Positions 10,389-21,640 of a stretch of 64,000 nt of DNA are shown in pieces. The position numbers and the translations under genes were made by a program. Positions within the stretch are counted from its first letter, which is position 1. Each line of letters starts with the position of its first letter. The stretch comes from Chelydra serpentina. Taxonomy: Eukaryota; Chordata; Testudines; Chelydridae. The stretch covers positions 248,001 to 312,000 of the forward strand of contig JBAIAC010000021.1 in assembly GCA_037349315.1 (NCBI GenBank), written 5' to 3'. The notes under the pieces were generated by a model that saw only the letters and a program-made list of their open reading frames with translations, was not told the DNA's origin and ran no database searches.

Positions 10389-10394
10389 AATAAA
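10389..10394 (+). terminator. Poly(A) signal AATAAA
   Basis: A canonical AATAAA starts only 5 bases after the TGA stop of the terminal CARD exon. It is the expected 3' processing signal of gene 1 and implies a very short 3' UTR unless a later signal is used. Confidence 0.7.
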
Positions 10395-11450
10395 CTGTCC
10401 CTCCTCCTGGAACGGCTGTGCCTAGAGTCCATTCCATGGCACTCAGGAGTCCAGTTCTGGTTCTTCTCCCTCTTCATCCATTGTGGCGAGGCTCCAGAAT
10501 CTGGTTCTGGTCCTTCAACCTATCCATCAGTGCTTGGCTGGTCTTTATCCACCCCACTATGCACATCCCCCTACTGTCGTCATAGCTGGGTCTTCGACAG
10601 GGGGGAATCCATCCGTGCCCCTTCCACTGGCCTCTCCTCAGGGTGAAACTTGGGTGGAGAGTCCATCAAAGGCCCCAGTTCCCTGCTCATCTTCCTCAGC
10701 AGCACCATCTCCATTCTCTGCTATGTAATGGCACATGCGTCAAGCTGAAACAAGGCGTGTGCTCCAGAAGTTCCCTGGGCATTCCACCTCCTCCCCGCCT
10801 CCGATGGCCCCGGGACATTCTGTGCGGGAGGGTTTATCAGTCACGGAAGCTGATTAAATAGAACTCGACGTAGTTCACTTGGAAAGTGAGGCGCTCACCC
10901 TCGCCTTCACGGAACCTGCCCGAAACAGGGACTTGTTTTTCATTCTCTCTTTCTTTCTTTTTTTTTTTTAAGAATAGTTGGTGTATTTTTGTTAGAGCGA
11001 AAAAAGCCATGAATTGGGGGTGGCCATCAGAGACATGTGATATGTGACTAAGGTGGGCTGCAGAGCATGGTATCAGCAGGTGGGAGGGGAAATGAAACAC
11101 AACGACTGGTCTTTTCCCAGATTTCTGGGGACAGGCCCCGGGACCTGCTCCATTGGGAAATGGAAGTGATACTGCAATACGCCCTGAAGATCATCTCTGG
11201 GTCAGCCCCTCCTGCTCTCGATGTAGCCAGATCAGAGGGCAGGGGCAGCTCTGGACATGAAGAACTAGCTGCATAAGGACAGGGTCTGCTTTTCCCCTCT
11301 TAAGGCTTGTTGCCATCCCCTCTCTCAGAGCCAGGGAGAACCAGCGGTAGGTCTACACTGCGGCTGGGAGCATGCCTCCCAGCCCACGTCAGCCGTTTAG
11401 GCTCCTGAATCAGTTAGGCACCACAACGCTGAGCGTAGTGTTATCAATTG
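10395..11450. other. No gene seen
   Basis: This is the 3' flank of the CARD gene. It contains a T-run near 10955-10970 and a GGTCTACACTGCGGCTGG MITE fragment near 11347. I found no conserved coding segment. Confidence 0.5.
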
Positions 11451-11479
11451 TTGGCTCCGTGCATGTGTTCTCCCTGTGT

Positions 11480-12250
11480 GCTTCTCTGGCTCTGGACAGA
11501 TAGCCGGCACAGCAGACCTCAGTCAAATTGCCCAGAAAGACCACAGACTCGGTTTAGTGGCGAAGGCGCTCGGCCAGGTTTATTGCCAATAAACGTGCAC
11601 CTGGCAGACTCTACAGGGCCACTAATACATGTATGCCCATCACAACAGACTCAGCGTACACCTTGTACCTGTTGGTTCAATCAAAACATCCCCATCCGTT
11701 ATCCTGCCATCCTGACCTTCTCTTCGGGAGGGTCAGTGTGTCCCTGTACCATTTTCAGGGAGTGTGTTTAGACCACAACTTTGTATCGGGTACTATCCTT
11801 CTGGACTGTGTTTACATGAATACCTAGTGCCTAATACTTCTTAAGAGTATCTGTGTTTTAGCAACACCGGCCATATTCTTACCAAGTTCATGTACCCGAC
11901 AGGGAATGTGTAAGCTGGCATTTGCTTTAGAGCAGGGCCTGATTCTTGCTCATAACCTTACTCTTGCTGATTTTAGTTCAGGCCTTATGTCTTGTACCAG
12001 GCCACATGTTTCAGGCTCACTCTCTTTCTACTACATTCCCCCACTTTTTGTCGTTTTATGGGGAGGATGTTTACCCATCACCCCGGAAATACATAATGCA
12101 TGGACTGAAGATGGCCAAGTGGGCTAAGCACTGTTATATGGCCAACTTTCATTACCATCCACATATTCCTGCCCCATCTGTCCTTTGGTCTGCACGTTCC
12201 CTCATGCAACCAATAGACAGATTTTAGTTTCCAGTTGTTTTAAGTACCTT
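11480..12250 (-). mobile_element. LTR-like endogenous retroviral remnant
   Basis: Read on the minus strand, the region near 11580 has AATAAA-type signals in GTTTATTGGCAATAAACCTG. It is flanked by low-coding sequence resembling solo LTRs elsewhere in the window. No retroviral gene is present and the limits are approximate. Confidence 0.4.
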
Positions 12251-12329
12251 ATGGTGGGCCTGGGAACATTAGGTCCAGGACTTTGAGGAATGTAGTTATG
12301 CTTAAGCCTTGGAGACACTTTCTTAGAAG

Positions 12330-12480
12330 TATAATGAATATAAATGATCATTTGTAAATATAAGTGAGTAATGAGTAATGATCAATAATAATTAATATAT
12401 GAATAATAGATATAGTAGGTATACGAATATAAGTATATGGGTATATATATGAGTAATATATGTATTGTGTATATGTCCCA
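12330..12480. repeat. AT-rich simple sequence
   Basis: About 150 bases are dominated by irregular TAAGTA, ATATAT and GTATAT words. No gene is present. Confidence 0.6.
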
Positions 12481-12659
12481 TAAATGCCACCCAAGCATCC
12501 CATATAAAAACACATTACATGACATAAAAATGCCTAGCAAACATCAATAATCACATAGGTACAAACATTTAAATCCTATTCATTACCATGGCAGTGTTAA
12601 TAGCTAAAGCCAGGCCTTTTCCAATCTGGCATTGTAATCTAGCCTTTCTGGTTTGATAC

Positions 12660-12772
12660 TGCAGGACAGGTCTACACTGAAACAACGAGGAGTCTGGTGG
12701 CACCCGAAAGACTAACAGATTTATTTGGGCATAAGCTTTCATGGGTAAAAACCCCACTTCCTCAGAAGAAGA
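12660..12772 (-). mobile_element. Reptile short interspersed repeat, 3' piece
   Basis: The words GTCTGGTGGCACCCGAAAG, TTTGGGCATAAGCTTTCATG and CTTCCTCAGAAGAA form the end of a repeat family. Its opposite orientation appears at 43446-43530 (GAAGAAGTGGGTATTCACCC). It abuts the CR1 that follows. Confidence 0.55.
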
Positions 12773-13128
12773 GTGAGGGGAGATTTGACAGCAGCCTTCA
12801 ACTACCAGAAGGGGGGTTCCAAAGAGGATGGGGCTTGGCTGTTCTCAGTGGTGGCAGATGACAGAACAAGGAGCAATGGTCTCAAGTTGCAGTGGGGAAG
12901 GTCTAGGTTGGATATTAGGAAACATTATTTCACTAGGAGGGTGGTGAAGCACTGGAATGGGTTACCTAGGGAGGTGGTGGACTCTCCATCCTTAGAGGTT
13001 TTTAAGGTTCGGCTTGACAAAACCCTGGCTGGGATGATTTAGTTGGGGATTGGTCCTGCTTTGAGCAGGGGGTTAGACTAGATGACCTCCCGAGGTCTCT
13101 TCCAATCCTAATCTTCTATGATTCTAAG
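12772..13128 (+). mobile_element. CR1 LINE 3' end
   Basis: It encodes the final part of CR1 ORF2 ([20 protein letters not shown], then [20 protein letters not shown]). The 3' UTR follows (TTGGTCCTGCTTTGAGCAGG), ending in the typical TTCTATGATTCT repeat. It is 5'-truncated, as most CR1 copies are. Confidence 0.9.
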
Positions 13129-13299
13129 ACTGGGTGCCCTGGAATACAAAAGCTGTTCGATACTGAGATTCTGGCCTCAAAGGCAAGCTCCAAAAACCAT
13201 TTGCAATGTCAAATACTGAAAACCACTTAATTTCTGAGAACACTACCTCTAGCAGCTCGTGTTTCAGACTCACTCTCTTTCCACTACACGTAGCAATAC

Positions 13300-13603
13300 C
13301 TAAGGCTAGGTCTACACTACCCCCCCCTATCGAACTAAGGTACGCAACTTCAGCTACGTGAATAACGTAGCTGAAGTCGAAGTACCTTAGTTCGAATGAA
13401 AAAGCACTTACCCGGGATCCACACGCGGCGCACAGGCTCCCCCGTCGACTCCGCCTACTCCGTTCATCGAGCTGGAGTACCAGCGTCGACGACGGAGCAC
13501 TTCCTGGTTCGATTTATCGCGTCTTGACAAGACGCGATAAATCGAACCCAGAACATCGATCGCGCGCCTCCGACGGGACGCGTAAGTATAGACATACCCT
13601 TAG
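13300..13603. mobile_element. CpG-rich MITE with two internal palindromes
   Basis: The ends CTAAGGCTAGGTCTACACTA and GTATAGACATACCCTTAG are imperfect inverted repeats. Inside are a near-perfect palindrome of about 29-bp arms (13331-13394) and a perfect one of 21-bp arms around a single base (13506-13548). Many CpG sites survive, which suggests fairly recent insertion. No coding capacity is seen. Confidence 0.75.
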
Positions 13604-14031
13604 TCTCTCTCTGCCTCTGTTCCCTATCTGTAAAACACACTGCTCTACCTCAGGATAAATGCATTAAAGATTGCAAGGTGCTCAGATTCAATGGTGATGT
13701 GCTCCATAAAAGTATACTGGATATAAATAAAGAGCCAGAACCCAGCTCCTTCAAGTGCCATGTGCATTCAATGTCTGTCTGACCCCAGTGCCCTGAGACA
13801 GTTGATTAGTCAGCCTCTCTAGAGAGGAATCGGTGCAATTCACTGGAAAAGCAAAGAATGATTAATCCCTTTCATGGAAGTTGGCCAAAATGAAGATCAT
13901 TTAATTTTAGTCTTGGAGGGATTCGATTTTTATTGGTAAATGTCAATTTCACCACACACAGAAAAACCGATGGAAATATTTTTTCATCCATAATAATTGA
14001 AATGTACAGAGAGGCAAAATACGAAAGATAA

Positions 14032-14320
14032 GAACATAAGAACATAAGAATGGATGTACTGGGTCAGACCAAAGGTCCATCCAGCCCAGTATCCTATCCA
14101 CCGACAGTGGCCAATGCCAGGTGTCCCGGAGTGAGTGGACCTAACAGGTAATGATAAAGTGATCTCTCTCCTGCCATCCATCACCCCCCTCTGACAAACA
14201 GAGGCTAAGGACACCATTTCTTACCCATCCTGGCTAATAGCCATTAATGGACTTCATCTCCATGAATTTATCCAGTTCTCTTTTAAACCCTGTTATAGTT
14301 CTGCTCGATATCTTATTAGA
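14032..14320 (-). mobile_element. CR1-related LINE 3' fragment
   Basis: The sequence begins with repeated AAGAACATAAG words, then GGGTCAGACCAAAGGTCCAT and CAATGCCAGGTGTC. It matches the start of 61109-61320, whose continuation encodes a LINE ORF2 tail on the minus strand. The element is therefore minus-oriented with its 3' end at 14032. Confidence 0.75.
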
Positions 14321-14836
14321 GTTTGATTTAAGGCTATTTCTTTGTATATTTTGACGTGATGTTGACAATTTGGGTTCGAATGGTTATAAACTTTAACTTT
14401 TTGAATTTCAATGTCTGCTGTCCTTAAATAATTATCATCTGGCCTCTCCCCCCTCTCCCCGCACACACAATTTCCTGCAACTGTGAAAACGTAAATAGAA
14501 TAGATAAAAATAGGGAAAAAATGCTTAAGACCCAAAATGTTGTGCAACTTTGAACATTTAAATAGATAAAAATTGAAAAAAAACCAAACATCAATGTTAT
14601 CTTTTGGAATTATATTAAAAAAAATAAATTCTGCCAATCCTTTTTATTTTTGGAATTGTACTTTTGGTATTTACATAAAAAAATAGCTAAAGACACCAGG
14701 AAGTTGCCATCAGTGTCAGTGCTGGTGGCATGTGATGTGGGGGGGAGGGGCGGGGCATGGGCCCAGATGGGAGGGAAAAGCAGCTGGGCGGTAGGGAAAG
14801 GGGACGTGAGCTGGGATATCCCAGTTTATGGCTAGT

Positions 14837-15650
14837 GTGACACTGGTAAACCAGGTGCAAGCTCATGCCAAGGCTGTAGGCATCAGCTAAGCACTGACAA
14901 ATGCATAGCCGGAAACCAGACCAGCATACCTATATATTAGGTTCACGATAGGTGTTACACTTGTGCTTAGCGTTTAGATTCTATCAAATGCTTGTAAATT
15001 GCTGCATGCATTAATCTCACTTGTTATGTCTGTACCCCATGCTATAAGGTAATATGAATATAATTGCTTTATAAAAATGCCTGCTTTGAACTTGTGAACC
15101 TAGGCAGGAAGAGTGGTTCCCCCACCCATCAAGAAGAACTATCAAGACTATATGGACCATTGTAGGACAAGAACTTTGTTGTTTGCCCCATGCCCCATGA
15201 AGAAGTTAAGTGCAGGAGCGCTTGTCCCATTGGTTTGAACTCTGGGGGAAGGGCATAAAAAGGATGCTCCCAAGAAGAGATGGTTCTCTCTTCGCTGTTT
15301 GGACTCTCCCCAGGGCTGGAGCTAAGACACAAAAGCAGAGATCCCCAAAGTCAACCTGGGTTAGCCCTAAAAGACGTTCAGTGGACAGATTACTACATCT
15401 CTGTCACCTTTTGGAATCTTAAACTGTAACTCATTTGTGCATATATGTTGCCTGCTTTAAACCTGTAAATAACTTATTTCTTTTTCCTAGTTAATAAATC
15501 CTTAGTTTACTATAGGATTGGCTACCGGCTTTGTCTTTGATGTGAGATCTAAAGTACAAATTGATCTGGGGTAAATGACTGGTCCCTTAGGAATGGAAGT
15601 AATCTGAATATCTTGTGATTTTTGGAGTAAAGCAACCAGTTATCTGGAAA
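14837..15650 (+). mobile_element. Solo LTR-like sequence
   Basis: It starts TGTGACACTGGTAAACC, has a TATAAAAATG box near 15070 and TTAATAAATCC near 15490, and continues with AT-rich U5-like sequence. No gag, pol or env reading frame accompanies it. The boundaries are estimates. Confidence 0.5.
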
Positions 15651-16236
15651 AAAAATTACTAGTTATATAATACTAATAGCTAATTACTTTAAATTGGAGA
15701 ATGTACTGTATTGTTTTAAAATTAGCCATTTGCAAAGAAAACAAAACAACAAACACACACACACACTTCTATTTAAATCAAAATAAACAATAAAAAACCC
15801 AAACTAAGCACATTTTTCTTCCCTAGCCAATTGAGACTGTATTTCCATTCCAGTCAAATCAAAACTGAATCAAATACATACAATCTGAAAATTCAATACC
15901 TTTTTAAAGCTTTTTTTGGGGGGGGGTCACGGGGGGGGAGGGTGTCACTCTTCCTGTGACTGTTGTGTACCCACATGAGCCAGAGTCTTTGTTAAGGTAA
16001 TAAAAGCAATTTAAAAAACCCTGCCGATTAATACAAAAACACACACAAAAAAGCACAAAAACGGCATTTGGCAGGCAGCAAAAATCAAGATGTAAATCCT
16101 AGTAATTTCTCAAACATAGAGTGTGGGGTGAGTGTTTTTCAAGGTTTCCATTGAACCAGTGAAACACCGACATACATTATGAAACCAAAAAACGTTTGAA
16201 GACTTTTGAGCTACTACTCACGAGAGAGAAGACATT
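15651..16236. other. 3' flank of the hAT transposase ORF
   Basis: AT-rich sequence holds a (CA) run near 15752 and a G-run near 15918-15940. It probably contains the 3' untranslated part and end of the transposon. I could not identify the terminal inverted repeat with confidence. Confidence 0.4.
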
Positions 16237-18588
16237 TCACTGAAGGACAATCCATCTGTTGTTGTGATTTGCAGCAAAAGAATCGATGACATCGTCAACA
16301 TTTAGTCCTTTTGTTCTCATTGAATTTATGGAAAGGAAGGCGAGGTTACTAGTTTGACAGTCTCCACTGCTGTTTCTTAAGTATTTTTTCATTCGTTGTA
16401 GGCAGGAAAAGCTATGTTTGCAGGCTACTGAACTAACAGGTAACGTCACACCAATGCATACAAGTTTGTACAAATCAATAAACGCATCTTGATATGGTCG
16501 GAGCATGGTCAAAAATTCAAATGTGGAGTTAACAACATGTCCCTGTTGCTTTTTTCTTTCAAGAAGACGTCGCACTTGATGAAGTTCGGCGGCCAGATTG
16601 TCTTCGCAAATCCCATATTGGAGGGCCATCGGCAGAGTGCACTGTTTGTCCAGGAATGATTTGTGTTTTGGATTAAGTGCAGACACACCTTTCAGAATGT
16701 TGCAAGAGTCATGTGAAAAGCGCCGATTCAGTTCATTAACCAAGTTGTCTATGACTGGGTAGAAGCAGTGGTTTCGATAATCATCAGGGGTTGCCAAGGA
16801 ACGCCGTTCCCCTATCTGAGAATCCACAATGAAATCCTGTGGATGGTGTGGTTGTGCTTGTTTCCTCACCAATTTATTCTGCTCTATATCGATCCCAGCT
16901 CGTCCACATAGGTAATTTGTGCTTTTCCATATGTCTTTCCATGTTTTTTCATTCCGCTTACCCTTAAGGACAGGTATGAGCAAGTGAACAAGATCAATCA
17001 CAGAGACCAGTTGCATGCCACGAGACTGTAGACGCTTGGAGATTGTCTTTGTAAAACCAAGAAGATTAATCATCACAGTGAGATTAACTGTAAATGTCTG
17101 ATCAATCAGTGTATTCAGTGCTCTTGCCTCAATTGCTCTGTGGGCGTTTGACTGGTTGATGATATCTGTTAGTGTTGCACATATAGTTGGCAATGTTCTT
17201 TCTATTGCCAGGCAAGCAGCATATTGACAATCCCATTGTGTGTCGGACAGTTTTTTCAGATTAACTGGCTTTTCTGTGGGTTTAAGTTCCTTCTGTTTTT
17301 GAATGAACAGGTCATGTACAGCTGTTCCAGAAAAGAAGTTGTAAACCACGTGAATTGTGGCAAAAAACTCCGCAGCTGTTTGCACATTGCAAACGCAGTC
17401 AACTACAACTGAATTGAGCTGATGAGCAGAGCAGGGTACATAAACTGCTTGTGGCACTTCTTTCCGAAACTTCTCCTGAACACCCTGATTGCACCCAGAC
17501 ATTACAGCAGCCCCCTCATAGCACTGGCCTATGCATGCGTTCTTATCAATGTTGCATTCACACAGCGTACTCTTTATTTTCTCCAGGAGGGAGTCCGCAT
17601 CAAGACCCTCTGCTGGGATGAAGTGTAAGAACTCTTCGTGAATACTGTCGTTGTTCAAGTAGCGCACAACTACAGATATCTGTTCCTTTTTGCTATCTTT
17701 GCACTCATCTACCTGCAAAGCAAAGTGCTTTGCTGCCTTCACCTCCTCACTTATTTGTTTTCTAATCATGTTTGCCATTATATCCATAACTTCATTCTGT
17801 ATGTCACAATGGACATATTCTGCGTTACCTGGACCATCTGACAGTTTCTTTTTAACCACGCTGTTGAAATTGCTTAGCAGACGCAAAACTTCTAAAAAGT
17901 TACCTCTGTCAAATGAAGTGTGACAAAGTGATTCTACTACTGCTCTCATGAACTCTCGATTCTCCTCCACAGCTTTTGCATGAGCAGAATTCTTTTTTGT
18001 TGTTGTCTTGGACACCTTTTCTTTTCGAAGCTTGAATTCAGCCCAAGATTCCATGGAATATCTGTGCAGTGCGACTGTGTCGTGGGTTTTCAAAGACACG
18101 CTTGCTTTCTTCCACTTCCTGAAACCATCATGGGTGAAGGCAGTTTCGGTACGTCCAAACTGTCTGACAGATCCAAAATGCCGGCAAGCAAAACAAAACA
18201 CGGCATTCAATGCAACTGAATACTCTAACCAAGAATATTGTTCATACCAACTGCTATTGAAACACCTGGCTTGGTGGTCAGGGCACCGTGGTCCGTCATC
18301 TGGAAGTTGACTGATATCGTCAGGCCCCGGGGGGGCTTTTGCAGTATTAACGACACTAGCACTTTTTTCTTTGTCATCTACTTCATTTAAAATAGGGATG
18401 CACCGTTCATCACTCTTGTTGCTGCCAGATGCAATTACCTCTTCGATAACTCCATCATCCTCGTCCTCGATTTCAATGGTTTCAATTGGGACGGCAGTCC
18501 GTACTGGGTCCTCACCACTGGCTGACAGACAGTTACCTTTTTGTGCCCTTTTCCTTGGAATTAAGAAGAAATCTATAGTTATAACCAA
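16237..18588 (-). mobile_element. hAT-superfamily transposase-like ORF, 783 codons
   Basis: One uninterrupted frame carries, in order: an acidic N-terminal region; a TTF/MYM-type zinc-finger-like segment at about residues 95-145 (RCPDHQARCF, then AVFCFACRHFG); a DUF4371-like part with LQVDECKDSKKEQISVVV, fitting the first catalytic Asp; the CSAHQLNSVVVDCV segment typical of the hAT core; and a C-terminal dimerisation-like region (LPVSSVACKHSFSCLQRMKK). It resembles ZMYM1 or P52rIPK-type hAT proteins. Related proteins usually read CERSFS in the last motif, and that Glu is the third catalytic acid. Here it is Lys, so cut-and-paste activity is doubtful. It could be a young immobile copy, or a domesticated gene. 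Confidence 0.8.
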
Positions 18589-18751
18589 TCCTGATGGCCA
18601 ACAAATGTAAACAACCTGAACCTCACTGCTTCACGCCTACTATCACATTGTTGACCTTCAGCCTACATCGTCATGTGATGTGCTATGAGACTATGCTAAT
18701 ATTTGATATGTATAGCATGGTGCACAGGTGATGCTCAGTTTCACAGTTAGC

Positions 18752-19445
18752 CAGGTTCTCAAACTGGGGGATGCGTCCCACTAGGGGGATGTGGAATGTA
18801 TTCTGGGGGGGACATGAGCCACCCAGCTCTGAAGGCAGAGTGGAGAGGGTGGCTGATGGCCAAGCGCCCAGCTCTGAAGGCAGAGTGGAGAGGGTGGCTG
18901 ATGGCCAAGCGCCCAGCTCTGAAGGCAGAGTGGAGAGGGTGGCTGATGGCCAAGCGCCCAGCTCTGAAGGCAGAGTGGAGAGGGTGGCTGATGGCCAAGC
19001 GCCCAGCTCTGAAGGCAGAGTGGAGAGGGTGGCTGATGGCCAAGCGCCCAGCTCTGAAGGCAGAGTGGAGAGGGTGGCTGATGGCCAAGCGCCCAGCTCT
19101 GAAGGCAGAGTGGAGAGGGTGGCTGATGGCCAAGCGCCCAGCTCTGAAGGCAGAGTGGAGAGGGTGGCTGATGGCCAAGCGCCCAGCTCTGAAGGCAGCA
19201 CCGCCATCAGCAGCGGAGAAGTAAGGGTGGCATGGTCTGGCCAGCAGAAGTGCAGAACTGCAAAAGTAAGGTGGGTAATGCCATACTATGCAACTCTTAC
19301 TTCTACACTACTCCTGGTGGTATCGCTGTCTTCAGAGCTGGGAGCCCAGCCAGCAGCTGCTGCTCTCCAGCTGTCAGCTATGAAGGCAACGCCATCAACA
19401 CCAGAAGCATAGAACAGAGGCACAGAGAATATAGGCCCAATAGAG
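18752..19445. mobile_element. hAT-like non-autonomous element carrying a 45-bp minisatellite
   Basis: The edge CAGGTTCTCAAACTGGGGG has the form of hAT termini. The body contains paired segments GAAGTAAGGGTGGCATGG and CCATACTATG...CTTACTTCT that are partly inverted copies. It lies directly upstream of the transposase ORF, but I cannot show that the two form one element. Confidence 0.5.
18820..19198. repeat. 45-bp minisatellite, 8 full copies plus a partial one
   Basis: The unit begins CAGCTCTGAAGGCAGAGTGG and ends GATGGCCAAGCGCC. As judged by the translated repeat, all eight copies are identical. Because 45 is a multiple of 3 and the unit lacks stops, four long overlapping frames (139-213 codons) appear on both strands. 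They are artefacts, not genes. Confidence 0.95.
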
Positions 19446-20351
19446 TGAGTGGTTGGAGGGTGGGGGGAGAGCAGGGGACAGGATAAAAGGGGTTATTTGC
19501 CCTATTTTTTAAAAAAGTATTTCTTTTCCTACCCCATTGAAGTCCCCCCGGTATGGGGACAGGGCTCATGCAATGTACTGCTCCACAGACACTGCATTTT
19601 TTATTTACGAGAGAAAGGTGACTTACCAAAAATTCACATTGCAAGTCTGGGTATATACCCGAGGAGTCCTGACTCCCAGCCCCCCTGCTATAACCACTAG
19701 ACCCTACAGCCCAGAGCCAGGGGTAGAACCCAGGTCCCAGCCCCACACCTAACTCACTAGACTCTTCATCACTGATTGCCTTTTCTAAGGTAACTTTTAG
19801 ACAACACTGATTTTAGCTCATAACAAGAAATTCAATGGCAAAATCAGATCTTGGCAAAGTACAGAGTTCTTTCTCAACATACAAATGCTTCCATCCCCAA
19901 TTCAACAGACTTTAGACAAACCTGTTATAGGTTTGAATCATTTCCTAAAGTTCCTGTAAATCTAAAAAGACCCTCCCCCTATAAAGGATGTCTGACCTGT
20001 GATTTTTCATAGGGTTATAACTTGGGCCAAATTTAGGTGGATTTTCAAAAGAACAGCAAAACCCCCTTACCAAATTTTGAGTCCCTGCTCTAAAGCATGG
20101 AGGTGCTAGAGCTTCTCAAGGAAACAGTTGTAAGAATTTTTTAACATGGGCTAAACAACACTTTCCCCTATTTTTATTTTCAGAAACAGCTGAACCATTT
20201 AGCTGAGGCAGACAACCAACGTGGAAAATTTCAATTGCAATTTTGGCAAAATTCTAAGCAACTGAAAACAGGGTCTCATAATGGAAAGTGTCAGGCAACG
20301 TTAGCTTAGTTTAACTACCAGCTCCACCTAAATAAGGCCCACAGCTCTCAC
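19446..20351. other. No gene seen
   Basis: Intergenic or intronic sequence holds the phrase GACTCCCAGCCCC near 19670 that recurs at 7620. Coding signs are absent except for the small exon that begins at the right edge. Confidence 0.45.
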
Positions 20352-20416
20352 CTGTACATTTGCTGGTTCTCCTCCGGGCCTGGCAAAATCTCTGGTTGTA
20401 CTTCTTCTGCAACATC
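20352..20416 (-). CDS. Putative small internal exon
   Basis: On the minus strand an acceptor (TCTTTGTTTTAG) is followed by 65 open bases and a CAG/GTGAGA donor. The frame reads DVAEEVQPEILPGPEENQQM, entering in phase 0 and leaving in phase 2. This fits the phase 0 exit of the exon at 23786-23719. I do not recognise the sequence; it is acidic and linker-like. It is offered as a candidate third exon of the PYD gene starting at 29199. Confidence 0.35.
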
Positions 20417-20667
20417 CTAAAACAAAGACATTTATATTAACTTGACTCCAGTAGGGATTTTCATCTGGACAGTTCTTGTGACAAGAAGAACACGTTAGCT
20501 AGATGTAGCGTACTGTACAAAACCTTCAGCATGCGACCTGCCCACGCTGCCAAAACTTTCTTCCAAGCCTGGATCATCTTGTGTTTGACTGCAGTAAACT
20601 CATTCCCTCTGGTTCATTTGAAGTGCTGCTGCTAAGTGTTACATCTTCCTAGCTTGTTGCTCTATCA

Positions 20668-21640
20668 GTGTGTGACCGGGGTCCCAATGGGGACCAGCTA
20701 TGATCACACAATTAGGGTGAACTGCAAAGAATGAGGCAGACAATCCCCCAAAAGCTGGTGGATATTCCAATACTTAGATTTACCAAGCTAGCATAAAACA
20801 GCTTCTTTATCACCTCGCTGGTTACTCAGAAGTCCAAGCACAGTTCCCTTAAAGTGATCCAACTTCTGTCCTCCACCTAGGTACCTAAATCAAATATGAT
20901 GATTTCTGAAAATCTTATTTCATCATATAAAAGAAAGGTTCTACCAATCCCAAAGGATCGGACACATTACTTCCCAGGTTGATGAATGTTTCAGATCTTA
21001 CCCAAATACACACTACAGCCAATTCTTGTTAACTAAACTAAAATGTATTAAAAAACAACAGAGAGTATGATTAAATGATCAATACACATACAGACATGAG
21101 TTCAATCAATTGAGGTTCAGATTCATAGTATAGATGGTGAGCTTTGTAGTTGCAAAGAGTTCTTTCAGAAATAGTTCATAAATTATAATCCAATATCCAA
21201 ATATCATATTCAGGGCATACCAGCATAACAGGGACCTCAGTCTTGCTACTCAAACTTCCCCTGATGAAGCCTAAGCAGATCTGAGAGGACAGAATCAGGA
21301 CCCAAGGATCTTTTATACAATGTCATGTCTTTTTACAACTTGGAAGTTCAAAAGGTAATTAGTATGACTATGAAGGAGGTCCATCGCCGGTACTTAGCTA
21401 TAGAATTAACATAAAACCATTTGCTTGTTCCTCCACCATTCACAGATTATTTGCTGTACATTTCAAAGAGAGATGAATACCGAGATATCCCATGTTTACA
21501 ATTCATTTAAATGCTAGGATGTTCTTTTTACCTCTGAATTCTCAGAATACAGCATAGACAGGGACGGTTGATTACATTGTCGACCCTACTCATACATTTG
21601 TAAATACACAAAACCATTATCTCCCCACATGTCTTTTGAG
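20668..21640 (-). mobile_element. Solo LTR-like sequence
   Basis: On the minus strand there is a TATA box (TTGTATAAAAGATCC, near 21311). The region ends near TGTGACCGGGGTCCC on the + strand, an LTR-like terminus. No retroviral proteins are encoded and the right edge is uncertain. Confidence 0.45.

Noticed and set aside
18683..19412. Four long frames (139-213 codons) on both strands
   Set aside because: They are the six-frame reading of a 45-bp repeat without stops; no splice or start logic.
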